In this document: positions 46,515 to 56,323 of the stretch, piece by piece | Layout: every line of letters begins with the position of its first letter | How positions within the stretch are numbered: position 1 is the first letter of the stretch | NCBI GenBank assembly: GCA_025916135.1 | Contig: CP104793.1 | Span: forward strand, 3,224,001 to 3,288,000 | Direction: 5' to 3' | Length of the DNA stretch: 64,000 bases | Source: Rhodobacteraceae bacterium D3-12 | GTDB taxonomy: Bacteria; Pseudomonadota; Alphaproteobacteria; Rhodobacterales; Rhodobacteraceae | Made by a program: the position numbers and the translations under genes | Notes under the pieces: generated by a model | Told to the model about the DNA's origin: nothing | What the model saw: the letters and a program-made list of their open reading frames with translations, nothing else | Database searches by the model: none

Positions 46515-47837
46515 CTAGTTGAACACGCGCAACAGGAACAAGGTGATCGACGGGAACGCCACAAGGATGACAACCCGCACCACATCCGAGGCGACGAAAT
46601 ACATCACCGCGCGGTACGTCTCGACCATCGGCGTGCTGCGATCCATCGAGTTGATGACAAACAGGTTCATCCCCACCGGCGGCGTGATCAAACCGACCTC
46701 GACAACGATCAAAACGATGATCCCGAACCAGATCGCGGTCTCTTCAAGCGACATGCCGAAATCCAGATTGCTGATGATCGGAAAGAAGATCGGGATCGTC
46801 AAAAGGATCATCGACAGGCTGTCCATCACACAGCCGAACAACAAATAGAGCGTCAGGATAATCGCAAGGATCACCCAGGGCGAATAGCCCAGCGCCGCCA
46901 CGAATTCAGCCAACTCCTGTGGCACCTGCGTCAGCGCAAGGAAGCCGTTGTAAAACGCCGCCCCCAGCACGATGAAGAAAATCATCGCGGTCGAGCGCCC
47001 CGTCGCCATGAAGCTCTCGACCAGCGTGCCGCCACGCAGACCGCCATTCAGAAAGGCGATCAACCCGGTGCCAAAGGCGCCAACGGCGGCCCCTTCGGTC
47101 GGCGTGAACCAACCGCGATAGATGCCGCCCACCACCAGCAGGAACACCAGCAACACCGGCCAGACATCGACCAGCGCGCGGAACCGCTCGGCATAGGGGA
47201 TCGGCTCACGCGTGCCCGCCGCATCCGGATGGATGCGCACATAGATCGAGATCGTGATGATATAGCCCACCGCCGCCAGAATGCCGGGAATAAAGGCCGC
47301 CAAAAACAGCTTGGCAATGTTCTGCTCGGTCAGAATGGCATAGATCACAAGGATCACACTCGGCGGGATCAAAATCCCCAACGTGCCGCCCGCCGCCAGC
47401 GTCGCAGTCGAAAAGCCTCCGGAATAGCCATAGCGCCGCAGCTCCGGCAAGGCGACCTGACTCATCGTGGCAGCGGTGGCCAGCGACGATCCACAGATCG
47501 AGCCGAACCCGGCGCAGGCGCCCACGGCGGCCATCGCCACCCCGCCCCGCCTGTGCCCGAGCCAGCTTTCCGCCGCCTTGAACAACGCGGTCGACATGCC
47601 GCCCAGCGTCGCGAAATGCCCCATCAACAGGAACATCGGCACAATCGACAGGGAGTAAGAGGAAAACGTCGAATAGGTCTCGGACTTCAGCCGCGACAGC
47701 GCCATGTTCCACCCGCCAGTGACCAGATACAGCCCGAACGCCCCGACAAGGAACATCGACAAGCCAATCGGCACGCGCAGGAAAATCAACAGGAGGAGAA
47801 CAGGGAACGAATAGATCCCGATTTCAAAATTGGTCAA
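46515..47837 (-). CDS. TRAP transporter large permease subunit (DctM type)
   Basis: A 440-residue membrane protein with about 12 helices and DctM patches (VGACAGFGSICGSSLATAATMSQVALPELRRYGYSGGFSTAT is the substrate-gate region; LIPPSVILVIYA; LITPPVGMNLFVIN). I chose the TTG at 47837, which overlaps the DctQ stop (TTGA) and gives MTNFEIGIYSFPVLLLLIFLRVPIG, the usual DctM opening. It forms the sodium-coupled channel with DctQ for the solute bound by the DctP protein. Confidence 0.93.
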   Translation of the reverse strand: MTNFEIGIYSFPVLLLLIFLRVPIGLSMFLVGAFGLYLVTGGWNMALSRLKSETYSTFSSYSLSIVPMFLLMGHFATLGGMSTALFKAAESWLGHRRGGVAMAAVGACAGFGSICGSSLATAATMSQVALPELRRYGYSGGFSTATLAAGGTLGILIPPSVILVIYAILTEQNIAKLFLAAFIPGILAAVGYIITISIYVRIHPDAAGTREPIPYAERFRALVDVWPVLLVFLLVVGGIYRGWFTPTEGAAVGAFGTGLIAFLNGGLRGGTLVESFMATGRSTAMIFFIVLGAAFYNGFLALTQVPQELAEFVAALGYSPWVILAIILTLYLLFGCVMDSLSMILLTIPIFFPIISNLDFGMSLEETAIWFGIIVLIVVEVGLITPPVGMNLFVINSMDRSTPMVETYRAVMYFVASDVVRVVILVAFPSITLFLLRVFN

Positions 47838-48421
47838 TGGTCCACCTCCGCCGCGGCCACGATGGTGCGCATGGTGGCAAACTCCACGATCCGCACAAAC
47901 GCCATGTAAATCCCGACAATCGCCGCCAACGTCGCTGCCGACAGGCTCAAGGCAAAGGCCCACCAGATCGGGAACTGCAACAAAAAGGTCGTCTCGTGAT
48001 AGCTCCGCTTCGAAACCATCCCCTCATAGAGCCGCCACGCAATCACCACCAGAACGATGGCAAAAACAATCTCGACAACCATCTGGATAAACCGGTTCAC
48101 CCGCGCCGGAAGCCGCGCAGTGAAAATATCAACCGAAGCATGGCCAGCGGTGATCTGACACAGCGGCAGGAACGCAAAGATGGAAAAGGCAATTCCCGCC
48201 TCGACCAGCTCGAAATCCCCAAGAACCGGGCCAACCCCGGTCGCCAAAAGCGTTTCGGCAATCCCCGGCATCACGCCTTCGATGAAATCGGAATGCAGGA
48301 TCGTGTTGATCCCCCGTCCCAACACCGAAACACAAGTCAGGACCACCAACGCCGACAGAACAATGCCGCCCAAGATCGCCATGAACCGTGCCAAAAACAG
48401 CATCAATCGATGTAGCTGCAC
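47834..48421 (-). CDS. TRAP transporter small permease subunit (DctQ type)
   Basis: A 195-residue membrane protein with four helices (residues about 12-35, 75-95, 120-140 and 160-180) and the DctQ-like WAFALSLSAATLAAIVGI end. It starts with GTG at 48421 behind GGAGGA; Met7 at 48403 is the alternative. The stop overlaps the DctM TTG start, so translation is coupled. It is the middle gene of the DctPQM operon. Confidence 0.9.
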   Translation of the reverse strand: MQLHRLMLFLARFMAILGGIVLSALVVLTCVSVLGRGINTILHSDFIEGVMPGIAETLLATGVGPVLGDFELVEAGIAFSIFAFLPLCQITAGHASVDIFTARLPARVNRFIQMVVEIVFAIVLVVIAWRLYEGMVSKRSYHETTFLLQFPIWWAFALSLSAATLAAIVGIYMAFVRIVEFATMRTIVAAAEVDH

Positions 48422-48520
48422 ACCCGTTCCTCCGCTTGCACCACTCAGCTTTCAAGGCTCACACGGTGCATTTCGATAAAAGACAGGCCGCGCATCCCTG
48501 CGCGGCCTGCTCTGTGGCAC

Positions 48521-49558
48521 TTACATGCCGTTTTTCTTGATCAGCTCTTTGGCTTGTTCAACCAGCGCCTTGCCGTCAAACCCGCGACCATCCATCTCGG
48601 CGGCCCAGTCGGCTTCAACCCCGGCGGCGGCGTCACGCCACTCCTTTACCTGCTCCGGCGTCAGCGTGATGATGTTGTTGCCCGCGTCCACGGCCGCCTT
48701 GCGCGACGGCGCATCGGCACCCTCCATCAGCTTGCCAAACCATGCCGAGGTGTCCGCGCCCGAATTGGCATCAATCGCCGCTTTCAGGTCATCGGGAAGG
48801 CTTTCGTATTTCTGCTTGTTCATGGCGAACATGAACGCCGTCGTATAAAGCGACGCATCGCCGAATTCGGTGTGGTTCTTGACCAGCTCCGGCACTTTCA
48901 ACGCCCCGGTTACTTCCCACGGGATAACGGTCGCGTCGATCACACCCTTGGACAGCGCCTCGGGCACGGCGGGAACCGGCATACCAACCGGCGTTGCGCC
49001 CATCGCGCCAAACATCTTGGTGATCACGCGGGTTGGCGCGCGAAGCTTCACACCGTTCAGATCCTTGGTCGATGTGATCGGCTCTTTCGAGTGGATCAGA
49101 CCCGGACCATGCACGTGGACCGCGATGATCTTGTAGTCTTTGAAATCGGTGTCCAGCATGTTGGCTTCGGCATATTGCCAAAACGCGCGGCTTGTGGCTT
49201 CGGCGTCCGACATCATAAACGGCAGTTCAAAGACTTCAGCCTGCGGGAAACGTCCCGGCGTATACCCCAGAACGGTCCAGACGATATCGGCCACGCCGTC
49301 TTTCGCCTGATCGGCAAGCTCGGGCGGCTTGCCACCCAGCTGCATCGACGGGAAGTGTTGGATGCTGATCTTGCCACCCGAGGCTTCCTCGACCTTCTTG
49401 GCCCAAGGCTCAAGCACCAGCTTGGGCACATTGGCCTGCGCCGGCAAGAACTGGTGCATCTTCAGGGTCACGTCCTGCGCCAGCGCCGCGCCCGCGCTCA
49501 GCGCAAGCCCCAGAGCAGACCCGGCCGCAAGGCGAAGGAATGTACGTTTCGTGGTCAT
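48521..49558 (-). CDS. TRAP transporter substrate-binding protein (DctP type)
   Basis: A 345-residue periplasmic protein with a signal peptide (MTTKRTFLRLAAGSALGLAL, cut after ALAQ) and the DctP family pattern. The carboxylate-binding arginine is probably in GVKLRAPTRV. The substrate cannot be read. I chose the ATG at 49558, because AGGGAG sits nine bases upstream, although ATG 49567 is possible. It heads the DctPQM operon. Confidence 0.92.
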   Translation of the reverse strand: MTTKRTFLRLAAGSALGLALSAGAALAQDVTLKMHQFLPAQANVPKLVLEPWAKKVEEASGGKISIQHFPSMQLGGKPPELADQAKDGVADIVWTVLGYTPGRFPQAEVFELPFMMSDAEATSRAFWQYAEANMLDTDFKDYKIIAVHVHGPGLIHSKEPITSTKDLNGVKLRAPTRVITKMFGAMGATPVGMPVPAVPEALSKGVIDATVIPWEVTGALKVPELVKNHTEFGDASLYTTAFMFAMNKQKYESLPDDLKAAIDANSGADTSAWFGKLMEGADAPSRKAAVDAGNNIITLTPEQVKEWRDAAAGVEADWAAEMDGRGFDGKALVEQAKELIKKNGM

Positions 49559-49666
49559 TTTTGACATCTCCCTATTGTCAATTATCACTCGGTTGTTCGT
49601 CGCGTTTCTTGTCTTTCGGCCCGGCCTCAAACCGACCGGCCCTCCGGGGCCGGAGCAGCTTGGCGC

Positions 49667-50311
49667 CTAGGCCTCGAAATCCGGCTGGTTTTTCGGATGC
49701 GCCCGTTCGAACTCCTCCAAAGCGGCGCAGCGTTGGTAAATCTCACTCACATGCGGCAGGTCGCTGATGTCGACATTGAACCGCTCTGCCGAAAAAACTT
49801 GCGGCACCAGACAAATATCGGCCAGCCCCGGCGCGTCACCATAACAGAACGCTGTGGCCTTGTCGCGTTGCTGCAAAAGCCCTTCACAGGCCTTCAGCCC
49901 GTCTTTCAGCCACCGGTTGAGCCATGCGGATTTTGCCCCCTCATCCACGCCCAACTCACCGGTAAGGTATTGCAGCACGCGCAGGTTCTGAAGCGGGTGA
50001 ATCTCGCAGGCGATGACTTGCGCAAACCCGCGCTCTTGCGCCCTCAGCAATGGATCATCCGACAACAGCGGCGGCTCTGGATAGGTCTCGTTCAGCCACT
50101 CCATAATCGCCAGCGACTGGATCAACTGCACGCCGCCCTCTGTCACCAATGTCGGGACAAGCTTTTGCGGGTTTAGCGCCTCATACTCTGCGGCCTTTTG
50201 GGCGCCGGATTTGAGGTGAACAGGCACAAAATCATAGTCCACCCCTTTGAGGTTGAATGCGATCCGGCAGCGATAGGCCGACGACGAGCGGAAATACCCG
50301 TGGAACTGCAT
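49667..50311 (-). CDS. maiA: Maleylacetoacetate isomerase (GST zeta family)
   Basis: A 214-residue glutathione S-transferase-type protein. The zeta-class motif is FRSSSAYRCRIAFNLKG near residue 8. It also has NPQKLVPTL, a GSH-site QSLAIMEWLNE, and GLADICLVPQ. It isomerises maleylacetoacetate, or maleylpyruvate, using glutathione. The frame opens GTG-ATG and I use the ATG at 50311. It lies upstream of the DctPQM genes on the same strand, but no other aromatic-degradation gene is here. Confidence 0.85.
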   Translation of the reverse strand: MQFHGYFRSSSAYRCRIAFNLKGVDYDFVPVHLKSGAQKAAEYEALNPQKLVPTLVTEGGVQLIQSLAIMEWLNETYPEPPLLSDDPLLRAQERGFAQVIACEIHPLQNLRVLQYLTGELGVDEGAKSAWLNRWLKDGLKACEGLLQQRDKATAFCYGDAPGLADICLVPQVFSAERFNVDISDLPHVSEIYQRCAALEEFERAHPKNQPDFEA

Positions 50312-50887
50312 CACGCGCGCGCCCTCGCTCTTGTTTGTGTCTTCATGGCCCGCATAGGGCTCCTCCCCTTTATCCGTATTGTTTTTGACGAATCGTCACG
50401 CCAAACAACTGGATACACTTGCAACCGTCAAACCGTTTACCTGCCAATGGTCCAACCGTTGCGCCCCTCCTGCGTCACACCGCCCTTGGCCAAGCTAAAG
50501 AACAGCCTAATGATCCGCTCAAACTCGAAAAGTTGCAAAACACGCAGGTTTACCGAACCCTCCGTAGAACCGCACAGATCACAACCGCCTCCCCCGATCA
50601 ACACAACTATAGCCAAAAGCAATACATCGGTCAGCTTATGAAATACCAGTCAACCGACCGGTCGGTCAAGTTTATTTCGACCCGCATCCATCCCCTGAAC
50701 AACAAACCGCGCCAAACAAAGCGTTGTTCGCCCCCTTTATCCGGCCCCTCATCTGCTACGCAGCACACCGCGGCCCACCTCAAGCCGCGAAAACCACCCC
50801 CGCGCCAGCCGCGATGATGAAACCCCCGACAACCTGTCCATCACGCCCATTTGTCACGCCTTCTTCTGCGATACCCCCAAAACGAAA
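50312..50887. other. Long intergenic region with TetR-type operator
   Basis: I see no convincing gene in these 576 bases. A perfect 14-bp palindrome, ACCGACCGGTCGGT (50653-50666), of the kind bound by TetR-family regulators, lies 342 bases upstream of maiA. The flanks extend it to a 20-bp imperfect dyad. The remaining sequence shows no clear promoter or repeat and has a lower GC content than its neighbours. Confidence 0.5.
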
Positions 50888-50920
50888 ATGGCCCCTGACA
50901 CAGAGCATGTCAGGGGCCAT
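50888..50920 (-). terminator. Intrinsic terminator of the coxS-coxL-coxM operon
   Basis: A perfect 13-bp stem (50888-50900 with 50908-50920) and 7-base loop are followed on the minus strand by a T-rich tail (TTTTCGTTTT). It begins 25 bases after the coxM stop, and its orientation matches the cox genes. Confidence 0.85.
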
Positions 50921-50944
50921 CTGCAATATCGTCTGAGGCTCAGA

Positions 50945-51724
50945 TCAACAGGCGTCCACCGACCGCCGCGCCATGACGCCAACCAGATGGGCGCGATACT
51001 CCGCCGAGCCGTGCAGGTCGCTCATCATGCCATCTGCCGACGGCGTCATCCCGTCCAGCGCCGAGGCCGCGAAATTGGCCGACAGCGCCGCCTCCGCTTC
51101 GGCCCAACGGAACACGCCATCGTCGCCCGCTCCGGTCACCGCCACGCGCACACCGTCCGCGGTTTTGGCCACACAGACCCCAACCAACGCGAAACGCGAC
51201 GCCGGCTGCTCAAACTTCTGATAGCTCGCGGCCTCTGGCTGCTCCACCTTCACGGCGGTGATGATCTCACCCTCGTTCAACGCGGTGCCAAACATACCGT
51301 CAAAGTAATCATCCGCCGCGATCTCGCGCGCGTTGGTCACAATCGTGGCATTCATCGCCAATGCCGCCGCCGGATAACAGGCCGCCGGGTCATTGTTGGC
51401 AAGGCTCCCGCCAATCGTCCCACGGTTGCGCACGGCCGGATCACCGATATTTCCCGCCAGCGCCGACAACGCCGGAATACTGCCATCTGCGGCCACCTCG
51501 GCATGGGTGGTCGCCCCGCCAATCACCAACGTGCGCCCGTTCAGCGAAATCCCCTTCATCTCGGGAATACCGCCCAAACTAACGAGCGTCGACGGGCTGG
51601 CCAAACGCTGTTTCAACGTCGGGATAAGCGTCTGCCCACCCCCCAACGCCTGTGCGTCCTCCGCGCCCAAGGCCGCCACCGCATCAGCCACCGTTCCGGG
51701 GCGTTCAAATTCAAATTCATACAT
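50945..51724 (-). CDS. coxM: CO dehydrogenase-like FAD-binding subunit (CoxM type)
   Basis: A 259-residue subunit of a xanthine oxidase/CO dehydrogenase family enzyme. FAD-binding motifs are GGGQTLIPTLKQRL near residue 33 and TIGGSLANNDPAACYPAAAL near 105. I chose the ATG at 51724, with AAGGAG close upstream. It works with the CoxS and CoxL subunits encoded just upstream. The electron carrier and real substrate of this form II enzyme are uncertain. Confidence 0.9.
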   Translation of the reverse strand: MYEFEFERPGTVADAVAALGAEDAQALGGGQTLIPTLKQRLASPSTLVSLGGIPEMKGISLNGRTLVIGGATTHAEVAADGSIPALSALAGNIGDPAVRNRGTIGGSLANNDPAACYPAAALAMNATIVTNAREIAADDYFDGMFGTALNEGEIITAVKVEQPEAASYQKFEQPASRFALVGVCVAKTADGVRVAVTGAGDDGVFRWAEAEAALSANFAASALDGMTPSADGMMSDLHGSAEYRAHLVGVMARRSVDAC

Positions 51725-51764
51725 TCTCTTCTCCTTGCAAAGGGTTGGCACTCACTCCGCGCCG

Positions 51765-51888
51765 CCCCTTCATCTGACTGGAAATATCCCGGGGGGTGTG
51801 GGGGGCTGGCCCCCCACCTTTACTGGGGTGTGGTTGCACCAGAGGTGCGCAAGAGCCGTCGCTGGCCCCCCACTTGCCCCTTCCCCAT
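51765..51888. repeat. Family A intergenic repeat copy
   Basis: Between coxL and coxM a copy of the 26-bp unit (TTCATCTGAC-N4-AAATATCCC) lies at 51769-51794. It is followed by GGGGGGCTGGCCCCCC hairpins and a second GGCCCCCCAC block near 51862. It is the third copy of the unit in the window and lies inside an operon. Confidence 0.6.
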
Positions 51889-54252
51889 TCATCCCTGCAT
51901 GGCCGCCCAGACACGCGACGGTGATGCCGGCATATCGATATGGTCAACCTTGTGACCACCCGATTGCATCGCATCGACCACCGCATTGATCACCGCAGGC
52001 GGCGATCCGATCGCGCCGGCCTCACCACAGCCTTTCACGCCCAACGGGTTGTGCGTGCAAGGCGTCTGGCTGGAATGATCGACCGTATAGAACGGCACAT
52101 CATCGGCCCTCGGCATGGCGTAATCCATGTAAGACGCGCTCAAAAGCTGCCCGTCCTCGTCATAGACAGTGTTCTCGAGCAACGCTTGCCCGATCCCCTG
52201 CCCAATGCCGCCATGCACCTGCCCGTCAACGATCATCGGGTTGATGATATTGCCGAAATCATCCGCCGCCGCGAACCGCTCGATGGTGACTTTCCCCGTC
52301 TCCGGGTCAAGCTCCACCTCACAGGCATAGGCCCCGGCCGGATAGGTAAAGTTCGCCGGGTCGTAAAACGCGGTCTCCTCCAGCCCCGGCTCGATGTCTT
52401 CCAGCGGATAGTTATGCGGCACATACGCCGTCAGGGTCACATCGCCCCAGGCCACCGACTTGTCGGTGCCCGCAACGGTGAATTGCCCGTCCTTAAGCTC
52501 GATATCATCGGCGCTCGCTTCCATCAGATGCGCGGCGATCTTCTTGGCCTTGGCGATCACCTTCTCGGTGGCCTTGACCATCGCCGAGCCGCAAACAGCC
52601 AACGAACGCGAGCCATAGGTGCCCATCCCGAACGGGATTTTCGACGTGTCGCCATGCACGATCTCGACCTGGCTCTCGTCGATCCCGATCATCTCGGCCA
52701 CCACTTGCGGAAAGGCGGTCTCGTGCCCCTGCCCGTGGCTGTGCGCCCCGACCATCACGCTGATCGAACCGGTCGCGTTCACCCGCACCGTCGCCGCATC
52801 ATAAAGCCCGGCGCGCGCGCCCAGCATCCCGACGATGTTCGACGGCGCAATGCCACAGGCCTCGATATAGCAATTCACACCCAATCCGCGCAGCTTGCCG
52901 TTCTTCTCGCTCTCGGCGCGCCGCGCCGCAAAACCGGCAAAATCGGCAGCAGCTTCCAGCTTGTCCATCGTGCCGTTGTAATCCCCGGTGTCATACGTCA
53001 GCGCCACAGGCGTGTCATAGGGGAACTCGGTGATGAAGTTCTGCCGTCTAAGCGCAATCGGGTCGGCCCCCAACTCGCGCGCGGCCTTGTCAATGACGCG
53101 CTCGATTTGATAGGTCGCCTCGGGCCGTCCGGCTCCGCGATAGGCATCCACCGGCACGGTATTGGTAAACGCCGCCTTCACGTTCACCTGAATGACCGGC
53201 GTCTTGTAATTGCCCGCCATCAAGGTCCCGTGCAGCCATGTCGGCACTGACGAGCTGAACGTGCTCAGATACGCGCCCATATTCGCCATCGTATTGGTGC
53301 GCAGCGCGGTAAAGTTGTTGTCCTTGTCCAGCGCCAGCTCGATCTTGGTCACATGATCGCGGCCATGCGCGTCTGACATGAACGCTTCCGAGCGGGTCGA
53401 GGTCCACTTGACCGGACGGTTGCACGCCTTGGCGGCAAAGGTGCAAAACGCTTCTTCCGCATAGTGGAAGATCTTGGTGCCAAAGCCACCGCCCACATCG
53501 GGCGCAACCACACGCACCTTATGCTCGGGCAGGCCCAGCACAAAGGCACACATCAAAAGCCGGATCACATGCGGGTTCTGGCTGGTGGTATAAAGCGTGT
53601 AATCGCCGGTGCCGCGCTCGTATTGCGCCGCCGCCACGCGGGGCTCCATCGGATTGGCCACCAACCGCTGGTTCTTGAGGTTCAGCGTGGTGACATGTGC
53701 CGCCTCGGCGAAGGCCTTGTCCACAGCGGCGTCATCCGTCTCGCCCAGAACCCAGTCATAACATAGGTTCGAACTCAGATCGTCATGCACCTTGGCCGCG
53801 CCATCGCTCAACGCAGCGGCCATATCGACCAACGCAGGCAGCTCTTCGATATCAAGCTCGATCGCCTCGGCCGCGTCGCGCGCCTGTTCCACACTGTCGG
53901 CCACAACGGCGGCAATCGGGTCGCCCACATGGCGCACCTTGCCTTGTGCCAAAATCGGGTGCGGCGGTTCCTGCATCGGCTCGCCGTGACGGTCCGTCAC
54001 CTGCCAACCACAGGGCAATCCGCCGACGCCCTCGAAATCCTTACCGGTGAAAATCTTCACAACGCCCGGCATCGCCTCGGCTGCGCTGGTGTCGACCGAC
54101 TTGAGCACGCCATGCGCCACATCCGAGCGCAGGAAATGCACATAGGCCTGTCCGTGAATATTGATGTCATCTGTGTAATTGCCGGAGCCGGTCAAAAACC
54201 GGACGTCCTCGCGCCGCTTGGTGCTGGCGCCAATGCCTTGATCTTTCGGCAT
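51889..54252 (-). CDS. coxL: CO dehydrogenase-like molybdopterin subunit (CoxL, form II)
   Basis: A 787-residue molybdenum hydroxylase large subunit. The active-site loop reads [12 protein letters not shown], the form II sequence, not the AYxCSFR of proven form I CO dehydrogenase. Other landmarks are VGGGFGTK, a catalytic glutamate in [12 protein letters not shown] and a substrate-channel [12 protein letters not shown]. It may oxidise CO slowly or act on another small substrate. CoxS is encoded upstream and CoxM downstream on the same strand, with a repeat element before coxM. Confidence 0.9.
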   Translation of the reverse strand: MPKDQGIGASTKRREDVRFLTGSGNYTDDINIHGQAYVHFLRSDVAHGVLKSVDTSAAEAMPGVVKIFTGKDFEGVGGLPCGWQVTDRHGEPMQEPPHPILAQGKVRHVGDPIAAVVADSVEQARDAAEAIELDIEELPALVDMAAALSDGAAKVHDDLSSNLCYDWVLGETDDAAVDKAFAEAAHVTTLNLKNQRLVANPMEPRVAAAQYERGTGDYTLYTTSQNPHVIRLLMCAFVLGLPEHKVRVVAPDVGGGFGTKIFHYAEEAFCTFAAKACNRPVKWTSTRSEAFMSDAHGRDHVTKIELALDKDNNFTALRTNTMANMGAYLSTFSSSVPTWLHGTLMAGNYKTPVIQVNVKAAFTNTVPVDAYRGAGRPEATYQIERVIDKAARELGADPIALRRQNFITEFPYDTPVALTYDTGDYNGTMDKLEAAADFAGFAARRAESEKNGKLRGLGVNCYIEACGIAPSNIVGMLGARAGLYDAATVRVNATGSISVMVGAHSHGQGHETAFPQVVAEMIGIDESQVEIVHGDTSKIPFGMGTYGSRSLAVCGSAMVKATEKVIAKAKKIAAHLMEASADDIELKDGQFTVAGTDKSVAWGDVTLTAYVPHNYPLEDIEPGLEETAFYDPANFTYPAGAYACEVELDPETGKVTIERFAAADDFGNIINPMIVDGQVHGGIGQGIGQALLENTVYDEDGQLLSASYMDYAMPRADDVPFYTVDHSSQTPCTHNPLGVKGCGEAGAIGSPPAVINAVVDAMQSGGHKVDHIDMPASPSRVWAAMQG

Positions 54253-54274
54253 GATACTTCCTCCTCTGGGTGTG

Positions 54275-54330
54275 CCGGGATCAATCCCGGCCTACGCGTT
54301 ACGCCGTAGGGCGGGGTTCTCCCCGCCATC
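54275..54330. repeat. Family B intergenic repeat
   Basis: Two hairpins stand side by side: CCGGGAT/ATCCCGG (54275-54290) and GGCGGGG/CCCCGCC around TTCT (54310-54327). A CGCCGTAGGG block is shared with the copy at 46475-46505. It lies between coxS and coxL. Confidence 0.55.
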
Positions 54331-54366
54331 CGCCTGAAATTGGGTCGTCTGCAAAATCTGCTAAAG

Positions 54367-54852
54367 TTACTCCGCCGCGATGGCTCCCACGTCCTGACCG
54401 GACGCCGCCATCACCGCCTTGACGATGTTATGATAGCCGGTGCAGCGGCAGATATTGCCGCTCAGATACTTGCGCACCTCGGCCTCGCTCGGCTTGGGGT
54501 TTTCTTTAAGCAGCGCGACCGCCGACATCACCATGCCCGGCGTGCAGAACCCGCATTGCAACCCGTGATGCTCCTGAAACGCCGCCTGAACGGTGCTCAG
54601 CGTGCCATCTTCCGCCGCTTGGCCTTCGATGGTCGCCACCTCGGCGCCCTCGGCTTCCAAAGCCAGCATATTACAGCTTTTCACCGCCTCGCCATTCACA
54701 TGCACCACGCAGGCACCGCATTGCGCGGTGTCACAGCCGACATGCGTGCCAGTCTGGCCAAGGCTCTCCCTAAGAAACGTGCTCAGCAATGTGCGCCCTT
54801 CAACCTCGGCAGACGCAGGTTTGCCATTCACGGTCATATTCACCGTTGTCAT
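54367..54852 (-). CDS. coxS: CO dehydrogenase-like [2Fe-2S] subunit (CoxS type)
   Basis: A 161-residue iron-sulfur subunit with two [2Fe-2S] motifs. One is the plant-ferredoxin-like [12 protein letters not shown] with a fourth Cys in KSCNML. The other is the C-terminal QCGFCTPGM with [10 protein letters not shown]. It carries electrons from the molybdenum centre in CoxL to FAD in CoxM. I chose the ATG at 54852 (GGGAGG six bases upstream). It is the first gene of the coxS-coxL-coxM set. Confidence 0.93.
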   Translation of the reverse strand: MTTVNMTVNGKPASAEVEGRTLLSTFLRESLGQTGTHVGCDTAQCGACVVHVNGEAVKSCNMLALEAEGAEVATIEGQAAEDGTLSTVQAAFQEHHGLQCGFCTPGMVMSAVALLKENPKPSEAEVRKYLSGNICRCTGYHNIVKAVMAASGQDVGAIAAE

Positions 54853-55068
54853 GAATTTCCTCCCATTGGACTTCGGTTTCTTTTCTCCCTGTGGTCGAGT
54901 TAAGCACGGGTTCGCCCGGTTGAGAAGGCACAATCACGAGATTGCGGCTCCCGCCACCGCCGCCGCCGCTGCTCGCGTCGCCGCCGCGACATAATTTATT
55001 GACCCGCGCGACCCAGTTGCTAAACTTTTCGGATCCGCTTGTTTCCCCCTGAAAAAGGCCCCCTGCCT

Positions 55069-56316
55069 ATGTTTGGTAAACCGTTGCCGCTTGTTGCGGC
55101 CCTCTTCGCACTCCTGTGCCTCTGCCTGCCCGCCTCCGCCGATCCCCGGCTGGTCTGGAGCATCGAACGCGACTATCACGACGCGGTTCAGGACGTCGCC
55201 CTCGACGTGGCAAACGGGCGCGCGATTCTCTTGCTGTCGGGGTATAAGACCCCCCTGCTCCAGATCGTCGCGCTTGACAGCGGTGCCGTGATCCAGAGCC
55301 TCGAGCGTCCCGCCTCCGATGCCTTCCCCGGCGATCTCTCCGGCAGCACGCTCGCCCTCACCGACGATCACATCGTCGCATCCGGGCGCGTCGACGGCCG
55401 CCCGCACCGCTATGAAATCGCGGTGTTCGACCGGAAAACGCTGGCCTATCTCCACTCCATCGCCCTGCCGCGCGCGCTTGACGGTTACGAGGCCACCGCC
55501 GCACGCGCCGAGGTGCAGGCTGCGGGCCGCTACGCCCTGCAAAGCTATTGGGAAATCGACAGCTTCGGCAATCCGATCTATGGCCAGTTCGATCTGGTGA
55601 CCGGCAGCTTCGTGCGCGCCATCCGCTTTGGTGATGTGAACCCCGATCACGATCCCGGCTCGTTCGGGGCAGAAAGCCCCAACAGCTTCACAGGCCCGGT
55701 CACATTTGACGGCACCACCGCCTATTTCCTGCAATATGACAAGGAACACGGCGGCACGATCTTCGCCTATGACCTTGCCCGCGGCGCGGCACTGCCCAAG
55801 CTGACACCGCCCGACACGGACGGGCGCATCGCCATCCCCGCCGTGACCACGCCCGAGTCGATCTTCTACAACGTGATCGAAACCTTTCACGCCGGGCTGA
55901 CGCCCGATCTCATCACCGTGTCATCCGTCTGGCGGGTCAACCGCGCCAGCGGCGCGATCACCATGCGCTACGAAGACCCCTTTGATCCGGGCGATCAGGC
56001 CGCACACGCCTTCACCCGCGCGCATCTCGATCCGAAACGCACGGCCTATACCGGCACCGGATTTCCATCCGACACCGCCCTTTCCGAAGGCCGCCTTGTC
56101 GCCGGTGCGCCCAACGCCCCTGTCAACGGGATCGAGGCCGGAGCCTATTTCGTCTTCGACGCCGCCACCGGAGCGCTCCTGCATCAGATCACCGCACCCT
56201 ACCCGCGCGAAAACGGATTGTTCGGCCATTGGCTCTCGCTTGACGGACCATACCTTCTGGTACAGAGCGAAAAGAACCGCGATGTCGGTCAGGTGTTGCT
56301 CTACCGGCTCGACTGA
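55069..56316 (+). CDS. Secreted protein of unknown function, propeller-like
   Basis: A 415-residue protein with a Sec signal peptide (MFGKPLPLVAALFALLCLCL, cleavage after PASA). The mature part has recurring strands of the pattern VFDxxTGxLxxxI (for example FDLVTGSFVRAIRFG and FDAATGALLHQITAP), which suggests a beta-propeller. I do not recognise a family. It is the only plus-strand gene inside a minus-strand cox region, between coxS and coxG. I took the ATG at 55069; one at 55039 would place a polar leader before the signal. Confidence 0.75.
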   Translation: MFGKPLPLVAALFALLCLCLPASADPRLVWSIERDYHDAVQDVALDVANGRAILLLSGYKTPLLQIVALDSGAVIQSLERPASDAFPGDLSGSTLALTDDHIVASGRVDGRPHRYEIAVFDRKTLAYLHSIALPRALDGYEATAARAEVQAAGRYALQSYWEIDSFGNPIYGQFDLVTGSFVRAIRFGDVNPDHDPGSFGAESPNSFTGPVTFDGTTAYFLQYDKEHGGTIFAYDLARGAALPKLTPPDTDGRIAIPAVTTPESIFYNVIETFHAGLTPDLITVSSVWRVNRASGAITMRYEDPFDPGDQAAHAFTRAHLDPKRTAYTGTGFPSDTALSEGRLVAGAPNAPVNGIEAGAYFVFDAATGALLHQITAPYPRENGLFGHWLSLDGPYLLVQSEKNRDVGQVLLYRLD

Positions 56317-56323
56317 CGACAGA

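Noticed and set aside
46416-47909. A 497-codon plus-strand open frame antisense to dctM
   Set aside because: Repetitive Arg/Gln/His/Asp composition is typical of the antisense of membrane protein genes; the minus-strand DctM is unambiguous.
50312-50944. Degenerate TetR gene next to the palindrome
   Set aside because: No frame on either strand shows a TetR helix-turn-helix, even allowing for one frameshift.
51940-53250. A 436-codon plus-strand open frame antisense to coxL
   Set aside because: It shows no family signature and lies wholly within the well-supported coxL.
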